A stretch of 64,000 nt of DNA from an uncultured Balneolaceae bacterium. GTDB taxonomy: Bacteria > Bacteroidota > Rhodothermia > Balneolales > Balneolaceae. Location: assembly GCA_913057825.1 (NCBI GenBank), contig CAJXOW010000005.1, forward strand, positions 1 to 64,000. The letters run 5' to 3'. The position numbers and the translations under genes were made by a program. Shown here in pieces: positions 53,427 to 61,772 of the stretch (the stretch's first letter is position 1; every line of letters starts with the position of its first letter). The notes beneath the pieces were generated by a model. It had not been told where the DNA came from. It worked only from the letters and a program-made list of their open reading frames with translations, and ran no database searches.

Positions 53427-54626
53427 TTAAAAGTCGATCTGCAGTTGTCCGCGTACGATTAGGTGTCCGTGGTCAACCGGTGTATTTTCTATGTATCCTG
53501 CATCAAACTGTACTTTTAGTTCGTCCGATCTGAAAAAATGGGTAGCTCCCACCGTATACTGCCTGCGTCCCTCGATCGCATAGTCCACTTGTTTCGAGGG
53601 ATTGTACAGCGCAAAACGACCGGTGATTTCTGTTTTATCACTTACCATATACCCGGATTGCACCACGAACGTATTTCCTTCATTAATCACGTTCAAGTCC
53701 CCGAAACCCGGCGCATCAGTAGCCGGAACGGCCTCGCGGAGCGTACCCTGGCTGAAGAGCGACCAACCATTATATTTGAGCAGCAAGTCGGCATAGACCG
53801 TACCGATATCCGACTGAAAACCACCCATATATTTTCCAATGCTGCCCCCGGTTTGGACCGCATCCACATTCAAATTATAGGCCATCGCACCGGATATCCG
53901 AAGCCGATTGGAACGGGTCAAGTCGCTTATGCGATACTGATCAAAATCGCTCAACGGCAGATATTCCATTCGCACCGTATAGCTGTAACCTCCTTCCGCC
54001 GGAGCGCGTTCACTGCCTTCACCGGTGGTGGCGGAACCATACATTTGAACCAGCGATCGTTCTCCGATGGATAAACGCTGACGAACCATCAATCCGACGT
54101 CATACAACAGCCGGTGTTCGGCATCTGCAAACGAACGATCCACAAGCTGAAGCCGTCCGGAGGAAACCATGAACTGGCGGGTCGCCGGGACTTTAAACTG
54201 TCCGACGGTCACCTCCGTCTTTTTCCAGGGATTCCAGTCTATATACGCCAGTTCAAGTCCGGCCTCTCCACGGTCAAAGGAGGGCTGGGTATAAAAACTG
54301 ATATTATGGGAAGGCAATGCGCCAAACAGCTTAACCCGAAACCGCCGGACCGTAGCGCCTAACTGGGTCACCTGCTCCCGGCTTTCATCAATCGTACCAT
54401 AGGATTGAAACTGAACTCGTCCGCCGAGATTTATCTGCCACGGCTCCAGGCTGTCAGACACCGCTTTTTGAGACGAGGATACCACTCCATTCAAACTTGT
54501 ACCCGCCATCTCAACATTAGCAACTGATATGGAACTGCACAACACCAACAAACCAACACCAACTGCAAAACCGCCAATCCATCGCATACTAACCATATAC
54601 ATGCTCGTTTTCATTCCAATATTCAA
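53427..54626 (-). CDS. OprO/OprP-like porin
   Basis: 399 residues (several in-frame Met near the start; Met5 or Met14 also possible). A hydrophobic signal (WIGGFAVGVGLLVLCSSISVANVEM) precedes a beta-rich chain with porin O/P hallmarks: INLGGRVQFQSYG at the first strand, FYTQPSFDRGEAGLELAYIDWNPWKKTEVTVGQFKVPATRQF, and a C-terminal strand VRGQLQIDF ending in Phe. The family forms anion (phosphate or polyphosphate) channels in the outer membrane. Located upstream of a DASS anion carrier on the same strand. Confidence 0.85.
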   Translation of the reverse strand: MNIGMKTSMYMVSMRWIGGFAVGVGLLVLCSSISVANVEMAGTSLNGVVSSSQKAVSDSLEPWQINLGGRVQFQSYGTIDESREQVTQLGATVRRFRVKLFGALPSHNISFYTQPSFDRGEAGLELAYIDWNPWKKTEVTVGQFKVPATRQFMVSSGRLQLVDRSFADAEHRLLYDVGLMVRQRLSIGERSLVQMYGSATTGEGSERAPAEGGYSYTVRMEYLPLSDFDQYRISDLTRSNRLRISGAMAYNLNVDAVQTGGSIGKYMGGFQSDIGTVYADLLLKYNGWSLFSQGTLREAVPATDAPGFGDLNVINEGNTFVVQSGYMVSDKTEITGRFALYNPSKQVDYAIEGRRQYTVGATHFFRSDELKVQFDAGYIENTPVDHGHLIVRGQLQIDF

Positions 54627-54939
54627 AATTAATTTTCAAGCCTAACATCCGTCGGCCTGCAATCAGGTAGACCATTGTTCAGATGTATCGGATCTTATTT
54701 AAAATGCAAATATTTACTATTACTTGTAAGCAGAATCAAATCATTTAAGAAATTAAGACTATTTTGTCATAAATATAACCTTATTGATATCATCTTCCAA
54801 TACCTGCCCAAAAAAAGAATATTGTTTCAAAAAATCGCTCAAAACCGTTCATTAATTATGTGCCCCTTTGAAAATGGATCATTAGTTTTGTAGTTATCGA
54901 CGAGAGCATTAACATCTTTAATCCACTATTGAAACGCTC
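54627..54939. other. Intergenic gap without recognised features
   Basis: A 313-bp AT-rich divergent region between the porin and ddl-like genes. TAGTTTTG at 54883-54890 resembles a Bacteroidota -7 box but has no properly spaced upstream box. No repeat arrays and no gene are visible. Confidence 0.5.
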
Positions 54940-56124
54940 ATGAAACAGAATGTCATTATTGCGTTTGGCGGGGTATCCCCCGAGCATGAAGTATCGGTAC
55001 TTACCGCCATCCAGGCCCTTTCTGCACTGGAGGAGAGCGAATACAACCTCATCCCATTATATATCACCAAATCGGGTCGATGGCTGACGGGCGACTATCT
55101 GACCACGTTGGACCACTACCAGGATATGGACCGCTTGAAAGAGGAAGGCATACCCTGCACCTTTTCCCACAATGAGCAGGGACAACCGGTCTTGCGTGAG
55201 CTTTCCGGGGGATGGTTTTCCCGCCCGGCTTCCTATCCCATTCATGCTGCCCTGCCCGCTTTTCATGGGTCGGATGGAGAAAACGGGGGCTTCCAGGGGA
55301 TGTGCGAGTTCTACAATATTCCCTTCACGGGGAGCAGCGTGCTGGCTTCCAGCGTGAGTATGCACAAGATCAAGGCGAAGGAACTCTGTCGAGCACACGA
55401 TTTGCCGGTCGTCGACGATATCGATTTTCGTGAACCGAAGTGGGAACAGGACAAGGATTCAATAATCGAGGAAGCCAAGTCCATGGGCTATCCGCTCATT
55501 GTCAAACCGGTATCGCTCGGCAGCAGCATCGGCGTACAGCGAGCCCAAAACAAGGATGAACTCATCGACGCCGTCGAAGAAGCGTTTCGATACGACGATC
55601 ACCTGATGGTGGAAGCGACCGTCGATCCGCTGATGGAGATCAACTGCTCTGTACTTGGCGACCATGACGACGCCCGTCCCAGCGCCTGCGAACGCCCCAA
55701 AGGCAAGGAAGAGTTGCTCTCGTTCGAGGATAAATACCAGAGTGACGGAGGGGACGGCAAGGGAATGGCCTCGGCCGACCGTGTTATACCGGCGGATATA
55801 TCGGACGAGCTGACCCGGCAGATCCAGCAGCTCTCGCTCCGCATTTTCGCCCTGTGCGAGGCTTCGGGCGTGGCCCGACTCGATTTTCTGGTGAATGCCG
55901 AAACAAAAAAGGTGTATTTCAATGAAATCAACACGATTCCCGGCTCCTTTTCTTACTACCTCTGGGAGGAATCCGACGTCTCCTTCCGGGAACTGCTACT
56001 CGAAATGATCGAGATAGCCCGGCAGCGGCATCGCCGTAAAAACGGGCGGCTGCGCAGCTACGAGACCAACCTGCTAAGTGAAAAGGCCGTTAAAGGACTA
56101 AAAGGACTCAAGCAGGATAAATAA
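54940..56124 (+). CDS. ddl: D-alanine--D-alanine ligase family protein
   Basis: 394 residues, somewhat longer than typical Ddl. ATP-grasp ligase features are in order: FGGVSPEHEVSVLTAIQAL, HGSDGENGGFQGMCEFYNIPFTGSS, VKPVSLGSSIGVQ, and the metal site NEINTIPGS. The omega-loop region reads LSFEDKYQSDGGDGKGMASADRVIPAD, a form seen in a distinct branch of Ddl-like proteins, so D-Ala-D-Ala synthesis is likely but a different D-amino acid product is possible. The basic C-terminal tail is an extension. Confidence 0.85.
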   Translation: MKQNVIIAFGGVSPEHEVSVLTAIQALSALEESEYNLIPLYITKSGRWLTGDYLTTLDHYQDMDRLKEEGIPCTFSHNEQGQPVLRELSGGWFSRPASYPIHAALPAFHGSDGENGGFQGMCEFYNIPFTGSSVLASSVSMHKIKAKELCRAHDLPVVDDIDFREPKWEQDKDSIIEEAKSMGYPLIVKPVSLGSSIGVQRAQNKDELIDAVEEAFRYDDHLMVEATVDPLMEINCSVLGDHDDARPSACERPKGKEELLSFEDKYQSDGGDGKGMASADRVIPADISDELTRQIQQLSLRIFALCEASGVARLDFLVNAETKKVYFNEINTIPGSFSYYLWEESDVSFRELLLEMIEIARQRHRRKNGRLRSYETNLLSEKAVKGLKGLKQDK

Positions 56125-56206
56125 ATAAGGGTTGATGCCGTTAAGGACCTATATTATGTATTCGAGGTTTTAATATGATTGTTTAATATTTAATCTAATT
56201 ATATGA

Positions 56207-56322
56207 GCTCCATGCGTCAGGCTCCATGCTCCACGGGTATTCCAACAGGTATTCATGTGGTATATATACAGATACAAATACCAGCTTGAATAACGTGGAG
56301 CATGGAGCCTGGCGCGTGGAGC
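56207..56322. repeat. TGGAGCNT octamer arrays, inverted pair
   Basis: Left arm 56207-56235 and right arm 56294-56322 pair over 29 nt with three mismatches; words are GGCTCCAT and GCTCCACG. The 58-bp spacer contains GGTATTC/GAATA and a TATATATA run. It sits between the ddl-like gene and the substrate-binding protein gene. Confidence 0.8.
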
Positions 56323-56341
56323 CATAACACCCATACATTCT

Positions 56342-57862
56342 ATGGCTATCAAAAACAAAATTATTCAGCTTTTACTACTGACCGTTAGTCTTCTTTTTCT
56401 TCCCTATTGCAAATCATCGGAGCCTCCTCTGACGGTTATTGAGGGCGATCCGCAGGCGGCCAGTGCCGATACCAGTGTGGCCGGTGAAAATGAAAAAGGA
56501 GGCGCTTCTTTCATGCAGATAAGCATTGGCGAGATTCATCCCATCAAAAGCATGGATCCCCTGTTCGCCACCAATACCTCCACCAAAAGATTTGTTCAAC
56601 AAGTTTACGAGGGATTGGTTCGCTACAATGCCGAAGGGGATATCGTGCCGGCAATTGCCTCCGAGTGGATGGTTTCGGACGACTCGCTCACCTATCGCTT
56701 CCATCTCCGCAAAAATGCTTATTACCATGACAGTGAAGTATTTGCGGCGGGAACCGGTCAGCGTGTGGTCTCCGACGATTTTCGTTTTATTTTTCAGCGC
56801 ATGGCTAAATCGTACATACCCCCAACCGCCCCTCATTTGTTTATGTCGATCGAGGGGTTTGAACCTTATTACCAGGAACAGCACCGTCTATTCAATCCGG
56901 ACGATCGCAAGCTGACGGATATCTCCGGTATCGAAACGCCCAGCGACACCACCCTTGTGCTAAGACTGCGGGAAAAAGATCCGCACCTGCTGCAAAAACT
57001 GGCTTCTCCCTATGCGGTAGCATATCCCCGTCAAGCCGTCAACAACACCGATAAAGTCCAACGCATCACCCGGGCAGTCGGATCGGGACCGTTTCAATTT
57101 TCCCAGCAAAAAAGCGACTCGCTTATCATTCTTGCTCGCTTTAACGGTTACTGGGCCAATCGCAACGCCCCCACTCGCACGCCGCGCCTAAACCGGATTG
57201 ACTTCAAGCATCGTTCCGAAAAGCAACTCTACCGGGGATTGTCGAATGGTGAAATCGATCTGATTCCCGAGCTTGGTCCCTCCCTGATGCAGCAGGTGAT
57301 CGACACCAGCGGACAGCTTGATGCCGGCAACAAGATTTCGGGACTGGACCTTTATAAAGGGAGCAAATTCACCTACCGGCTGCTCTATAATAAAAACTTT
57401 ACCGGTACTCAACCGGCCGTACAGCGTGAAATTCACAAACTTGATCTGGAACAGCTAACCTCCAACATTCATCCTGCGGGCATTAAAATCCAGTACAAAC
57501 GAAAACTCACCATGGCGGACCCTGCGTCAACCCGCACTACCGCACTGGAAATACCCTATTCGGACGATCCATTCATCCGGGCCATCGGTCAGCAAATGAA
57601 AGAGTCGTTTGAGCGGCAGTCGGTAAACTTTCGGATGAACGATCTTCGCGTGCCCCTATCAACCACCAGCCTGGTTGCCGATCAGCAAATGCCGGTCTAT
57701 CCGCACCAACAAACACCCGCTGATTCGTTAACCCTCGTACGTTTCAAGGTGCAGCATTATGCCCTATCCAAAAACTCGATTCGTCAATTTCAAATTAATG
57801 ATTTTCCCTGGTGGTTAAATTTACGACAAGTTACGGTCCAAACTCCGGACGAAAATTTGTAA
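56342..57862 (+). CDS. Family 5 (peptide/nickel type) ABC substrate-binding lipoprotein
   Basis: 506 residues with a lipoprotein signal (C23 in FLPYCKSSE). The family 5 binding fold is supported by IGEIHPIKSMDPLFATNTSTKRFVQQVYEGLVRYNAEGDIVPAIASEWMVSDDSLTYRFHLRKNAYYHD and by VSDDFRFIFQRM and AVGSGPFQF. No permease or ATPase genes are adjacent, so it may be an orphan or share a transporter. nadK starts 10 bp after its stop, which implies one transcript. Confidence 0.88.
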   Translation: MAIKNKIIQLLLLTVSLLFLPYCKSSEPPLTVIEGDPQAASADTSVAGENEKGGASFMQISIGEIHPIKSMDPLFATNTSTKRFVQQVYEGLVRYNAEGDIVPAIASEWMVSDDSLTYRFHLRKNAYYHDSEVFAAGTGQRVVSDDFRFIFQRMAKSYIPPTAPHLFMSIEGFEPYYQEQHRLFNPDDRKLTDISGIETPSDTTLVLRLREKDPHLLQKLASPYAVAYPRQAVNNTDKVQRITRAVGSGPFQFSQQKSDSLIILARFNGYWANRNAPTRTPRLNRIDFKHRSEKQLYRGLSNGEIDLIPELGPSLMQQVIDTSGQLDAGNKISGLDLYKGSKFTYRLLYNKNFTGTQPAVQREIHKLDLEQLTSNIHPAGIKIQYKRKLTMADPASTRTTALEIPYSDDPFIRAIGQQMKESFERQSVNFRMNDLRVPLSTTSLVADQQMPVYPHQQTPADSLTLVRFKVQHYALSKNSIRQFQINDFPWWLNLRQVTVQTPDENL

Positions 57863-57872
57863 ATTGTGGGAT

Positions 57873-58748
57873 ATGAAATTCGCTATTGTTGCAAATCCGG
57901 AAAAATATGCCGTCAAGGATCCCCTTGAGTTGGTCATCAAATGGTCGATCGACCACGATGCCCCGCTCTATCTTTGCGAAAAACTCTCTAATCTAATCAC
58001 TGACTCCCATAGCGCGGAGCTTCATTTCTGTACCAACGATGAGCAAGCAATTGACGAGGGGGATATGATTATCGCGATCGGCGGTGACGGGACCATGCTC
58101 TACACCTCGCGCCTGGCGAAAAATACTCAGAAACCTTTGCTGGGCATCAACAGCGGCCGACTCGGTTTTATGGCCAAAACCCCTAAAAGCGAAATTGAAC
58201 AGGCCTTGGGGAATATTCTTGATGGTAATTACCGGCTCGACCGCCGATATATGCTTCAAGCGGCAGATCCAGAGGGACAAACCTACCACGCTTTAAATGA
58301 ATTCCTGTTTTCAAAAAAGGATTCGACTTCCATGATCACCGTCCAGGCCGAATACCAGGACATGTTGATCAACCGGTATTGGTCCGACGGTTTGATCGTA
58401 GCCTCCCCTACCGGATCTACCGCCTACAACCTTTCCTCGCTGGGTCCAATTGTGATGCCCGACACGAATGTCATGGTCTTAACCCCTATCAACCCACATA
58501 CCCTGACCACCCGGCCGCTGGTCTTATCATCCGACAGCCCGCTGAAAATCACCGTCGAGAAACAACCCTCCCAGGTACTTTTTTCCTACGACGGAAACAT
58601 CAGCGACATCGATGACTACCCGTTGGAAGTCGAAATCCAACGCTCCAATTTCTATATAGATCTCGTAGAACTCCCCGGACATAATTACTTCGAAACCATG
58701 CGCGAAAAGCTGATGTGGGGGATGGATTATCGGAAGGATAATTCTTGA
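57873..58748 (+). CDS. nadK: NAD kinase
   Basis: 291 residues from ATG 57873 (MKFAIVANPEK). It phosphorylates NAD+ to NADP+. The GGDGTMLY motif with the catalytic aspartate, GINSGRLGFMA, ALNEFLFSK and the SPTGSTAYNLSSLGPIV motif are all intact; the C-terminal beta domain follows (ITVEKQPSQVLFSYDG). Likely cotranscribed with the substrate-binding lipoprotein. Confidence 0.95.
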   Translation: MKFAIVANPEKYAVKDPLELVIKWSIDHDAPLYLCEKLSNLITDSHSAELHFCTNDEQAIDEGDMIIAIGGDGTMLYTSRLAKNTQKPLLGINSGRLGFMAKTPKSEIEQALGNILDGNYRLDRRYMLQAADPEGQTYHALNEFLFSKKDSTSMITVQAEYQDMLINRYWSDGLIVASPTGSTAYNLSSLGPIVMPDTNVMVLTPINPHTLTTRPLVLSSDSPLKITVEKQPSQVLFSYDGNISDIDDYPLEVEIQRSNFYIDLVELPGHNYFETMREKLMWGMDYRKDNS

Positions 58749-58756
58749 TGGTGGAT

Positions 58757-58795
58757 GCTTCTTGATTAATGATTTATAATGTATGATTAATGATT
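58757..58795. repeat. GATTTAT/ATTAATG array, single arm
   Basis: Three ATTAATG/GATTTAT words just after the nadK stop. No partner array is evident within 150 bp. It opens the 640-bp gap before mdh, which further holds the two elements listed next; the remainder is AT-rich without a gene. Confidence 0.6.
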
Positions 58796-58941
58796 TTGGT
58801 GTTGCAGGTTTTCAAGTATCTGTCAACATCGTTCAATTTATTCGCATTTTTAAAGTTAATCCATTCTCCCTTACAAGTTGATCATCGCAGTTTTTTAAAA
58901 CCATTTCCCTCTTTTATAGACCGCATTCATGCCCTCTCATT

Positions 58942-59121
58942 GAAATAGGGGCGGGGTCGGATTCGGCGGGCGGGGGTTCCGAAGCATTAAAATTTTCTGG
59001 TCAAGTGTTCTATGACGACCCTATGTAACTACCCGAGTAAGCAAACGAAGCCCCTAATGCCATAAAAGAAAAGTTTCCGAGCAAGGAACCTCCGCCCGCC
59101 GAAGCCGACCATCCCTATTTC
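58942..59121. repeat. Type 1 long-armed inverted-repeat element, copy E (diverged)
   Basis: Arms of 37-39 nt pair with a few mismatches and a 2-bp gap (TCGGCGGGCGGGGGTTCC against its counterpart). Inner motifs CCGAAGCATTAAAATTTTCTGG (left) and AAAAGTTTCCGAGCAAGG (right) align with copy B. The outer bases GAAATAGGG are again matched across the copy. Confidence 0.82.
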
Positions 59122-59238
59122 ATACTTTTTTCTCTTTTATTTTTAGCTAGAAACTCTTAAATATATGTGTGATGACGGTTCGAATCGTGGTCACATGAAT
59201 TAGAGGTAATGATATTTGAAAATGCAAATACGTTAATC

Positions 59239-59352
59239 AACGGCTCCATGCTCCAAGCTCCAAGATATCCTTAACAGTATTTTCGTTAGTATATGAATTT
59301 ATCTGCATACAAGTATTTGCGTGGAGCCTGGAGCTTGGAGCGTGGAGCCGTT
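59239..59352. repeat. TGGAGCNT octamer arrays, inverted pair
   Basis: Left arm 59239-59263 and right arm 59328-59352 pair over 25 nt with two mismatches; the right side has one extra inner word (from 59320). The spacer is about 60 bp and AT-rich. The right arm ends 36 bp before the mdh start codon, so the mdh promoter or leader overlaps it. Confidence 0.8.
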
Positions 59353-59388
59353 AAACATTATTGAATCAAAAATTATCGGAGTATCATT

Positions 59389-60345
59389 ATGAAAGTAACA
59401 GTAGTCGGAGCCGGTGGAAATGTAGGATCCAACGTCGCGCTCAACATAGCACAGAAGGATTTCGCACGAGAAGTCGTCATGGTTGACATTGAACAAAAGT
59501 CGGGCGACCGCACGATCTATCCCTCGAAGGGTCGGGCATTGGACCAATGGGAATCGGCCCCGATCACCGGATTTGATACGAAGTTGACCGGCACGGTCGA
59601 ATACGGTCCGACCGAAGGGTCAGATATCTGCGTCGTCACCGCAGGTGTGCCCCGTAAACCGGGCATGAGTCGGGATGATCTGCTGGAAACCAACTCCAAG
59701 ATTGTGGACCAGGTGATCACCAACCTGGTAAAACACTCTCCCGACACGATATTCATCATGGTATCCAATCCGCTGGATGTAATGGCGCAAGTTGCTCATG
59801 AGGCGAGTGGTGTTGACCGCAGTAAAATCATGGGTATGGCCGGCATCCTGGACACGGCCCGTTTCCGTGCGTTTATCGCCAGCGAAATCAACGTATCGCC
59901 AAAGGATATACAGGCGCTGCTGCTCGGCGGACATGGCGACACCATGGTCCCGCTGCCGCGCTATACCACGGTTTCCGGCATACCGGTGACCCACTTCATC
60001 AATGAAGATCGCCTCGAGGAAATTGTAGAACGCACTAAGAAAGGCGGCGGCGAGATTGTCAACCTTATGGGTACCTCCGCCTGGTACGCACCCGGCGCGG
60101 CCGCTGCCCAGATGGTAGAAGCCATTGCCCTCGACCAGGATCGCGTCTTCCCCTGTGCCGTTAAACCCAACGGTGAATACGGCATCGACGATATCTTTAT
60201 CGGACTTCCCGTGAAGCTCGGTGAAGGCGGCATCAAGGAGATTATAGAGGTTGACTTGAATGACGACGAGCGTTATCTTTTAGATGAATCCGCCGATCAT
60301 GTGCGTTCAGTGATCGACGAATTCAAAAAGCTGATGAACGAATAA
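59389..60345 (+). CDS. mdh: Malate dehydrogenase (LDH-like type)
   Basis: 318 residues. It interconverts malate and oxaloacetate with NAD(H) in the TCA cycle. The Rossmann motif GAGGNVG is followed by substrate arginines R89 and R95 in VPRKPGMSRDDLL (R89 selects malate over lactate), D155/R158 in ILDTARFR and the catalytic H182 in GGHGDTMVP. The start has GGAG 9-12 bases upstream, one of the few plausible ribosome sites here. Confidence 0.96.
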   Translation: MKVTVVGAGGNVGSNVALNIAQKDFAREVVMVDIEQKSGDRTIYPSKGRALDQWESAPITGFDTKLTGTVEYGPTEGSDICVVTAGVPRKPGMSRDDLLETNSKIVDQVITNLVKHSPDTIFIMVSNPLDVMAQVAHEASGVDRSKIMGMAGILDTARFRAFIASEINVSPKDIQALLLGGHGDTMVPLPRYTTVSGIPVTHFINEDRLEEIVERTKKGGGEIVNLMGTSAWYAPGAAAAQMVEAIALDQDRVFPCAVKPNGEYGIDDIFIGLPVKLGEGGIKEIIEVDLNDDERYLLDESADHVRSVIDEFKKLMNE

Positions 60346-60470
60346 AACAAACCAAGGGATCTTTGAAACGGGAAATTTTATTCAGGCACTCGGCTTGAGT
60401 AGAATTGCAGTTTTGAGGTCCTAGCATAAATTCCACTTAATTTACCTCACTACTTGCACTGAGGAAATTA

Positions 60471-60504
60471 AAGGCGCCACCGACCATAGTGGCGCCTTTT
60501 TTAT
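60471..60504 (+). terminator. Intrinsic terminator of mdh
   Basis: Stem AAGGCGCCAC (60471-60480) with GTGGCGCCTT (60489-60498), 8-nt loop, then a T run. Classic intrinsic form, 126 bp after the mdh stop. Confidence 0.85.
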
Positions 60505-60512
60505 TTCATCAT

Positions 60513-60615
60513 AAGCTGAAAGTTGAAAGCTCAAAGTTTAAAGCAGCTCTTTATTAAACACTTCACGATCGTTTTATGAGGAGTGCCTCGAGCCTCGAGC
60601 TTCCAGCCTCGAGCG
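60513..60615. repeat. Mixed word arrays: GAAAGYT left, GGCTSGAR right
   Basis: Left array 60513-60545 (GCTGAAAGTTGAAAGCTCAAAG) and right array about 60584-60615 (CTCGAGCCTCGAGCTTCCAGCCTCGAGC). The mixed pairing mirrors the copy at 26141-26300 in opposite order. The spacer is about 40 bp. Confidence 0.65.
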
Positions 60616-60644
60616 GTTTCTGCGCCATTTATGGCGCAGAAACC
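60615..60644 (-). terminator. Hairpin at the stop codon of the NYN gene
   Basis: GGTTTCTGCGCCAT (60615-60628) and ATGGCGCAGAAACC (60631-60644) are perfect complements; the TAA stop codon (60629-60631) is at the tip. No long U tract is present. Confidence 0.5.
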
Positions 60645-61444
60645 AATTCAATCTCTTCCGCCACGAGCCCTTTGTCGTTCTCGACCAGGTCGAACTCGAA
60701 AATCAGCTCGCGACTGGGCAGGAAGCTGGTATCAAAATCTTTTTCGAATTGGGATACGTGGGCGAAAACCGTTTTGTAGGGAGAATCCTCGAAACGGGAG
60801 TCGGTAATCCACAGGTGTTCGTCCATCTTGACCAGGTATCGCAGAAAACCGTAGCCATCATCATGCGAAAAGTCGTAGCAGACGCCGCGAACCCGCGAAC
60901 CGATTTCGCCCCAATTGTAGGGTGACTTAATTGGAAGCAACCCGGGCAGCATATAACCTGATATGTACATGTCGACCTCTTTTTTGAGCGACGACGACAC
61001 GTTGTCGAACCCGACCAACTCCACTCGACAGCCTTTGTCCTGCAGGGCCTTAACTACCCGTACGTAACTGCCGTTGCTGGTAAGCAGCAACAACTTGTCC
61101 AAAAAATCGGCATGCTTGAGCATGTCCACTGCCATATCCAGGTCGACCGTCGACTTGGTTACTTTTTCGCCGGTATCCGAATCGGTATAGTGCTGCACAG
61201 GTCGCTCGATAACCTTGTATTCAAAATCCCTCAACACTTCGCAAAAGCGGTTTGTTTTATTACGGTAATTGGCATCCTTTTTTGACCGCTCCTTATCATA
61301 GGCTAGATATACATTCAATCGATTTGCTACACTTCCGTCACGAGTGGCAAACTTCCGGAGAATATCATAGCGCAGCCCAAATCCTCCGTTCATCGTTACA
61401 TTCACGGCATCCACATAAATCCCCATCTTTCGATTCGTTTTCAT
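60629..61444 (-). CDS. NYN domain-cold-shock-like domain fusion protein
   Basis: 271 residues. The NYN (PIN-like) part at about 7-170 opens with GIYVDAVNVTMNGGFG (D12, N15) and has DLDMAVDML (101-109). The third acidic cluster, usually SGDSDF, is here SNGSY (123-127), so two acidic residues are lost. From about 184 to 268 a cold-shock-like fold follows with an RNP1-like stretch (DGYGFLRYL), an RNP2-like stretch (VFAHVSQF) and a closing strand FEFDLVENDKGLVAEEIEL. RNA binding is likely; nuclease activity is uncertain. Monocistronic. Confidence 0.82.
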   Translation of the reverse strand: MKTNRKMGIYVDAVNVTMNGGFGLRYDILRKFATRDGSVANRLNVYLAYDKERSKKDANYRNKTNRFCEVLRDFEYKVIERPVQHYTDSDTGEKVTKSTVDLDMAVDMLKHADFLDKLLLLTSNGSYVRVVKALQDKGCRVELVGFDNVSSSLKKEVDMYISGYMLPGLLPIKSPYNWGEIGSRVRGVCYDFSHDDGYGFLRYLVKMDEHLWITDSRFEDSPYKTVFAHVSQFEKDFDTSFLPSRELIFEFDLVENDKGLVAEEIELVSAP

Positions 61445-61772
61445 AATACTTTCCTAATTTTTTTTTAATAATTTTCAGTTGCTGATGCTTGCAGGAACTA
61501 TTCCGGATTTCCGAATTTCAGCAAATAACGGCAGGAGTGAGTTGTAGAATAATATCAAGTTAGTATTACAGAACTGTTTTATGTTAAACAGTTTGCGAGG
61601 AGTTCTCTGCCGGTATCACTGACTGCAATGGAGACCCGTCAAGCTTTGCTATAATAGTATTGAAGGCCAATGAGAAAATAACGGTTCCCAATTTTCAGCA
61701 GTACTTTTAACAACTTGAACCACTAAATAGCTGTTAAACACTGAACCCATCACACGTTTATATTTGCCGCAA
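61445..61772. other. Intergenic gap with one small hairpin
   Basis: A 328-bp AT-rich region between the NYN gene and the flippase gene. AACTGTTT (61572-61579) and AAACAGTT (61586-61593) form an 8-bp hairpin. CGGCAGGAGTGAG and its partial complement GAGGAGTTCTCTGCCG hint at a decayed inverted repeat around it. No gene is visible. Confidence 0.4.
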
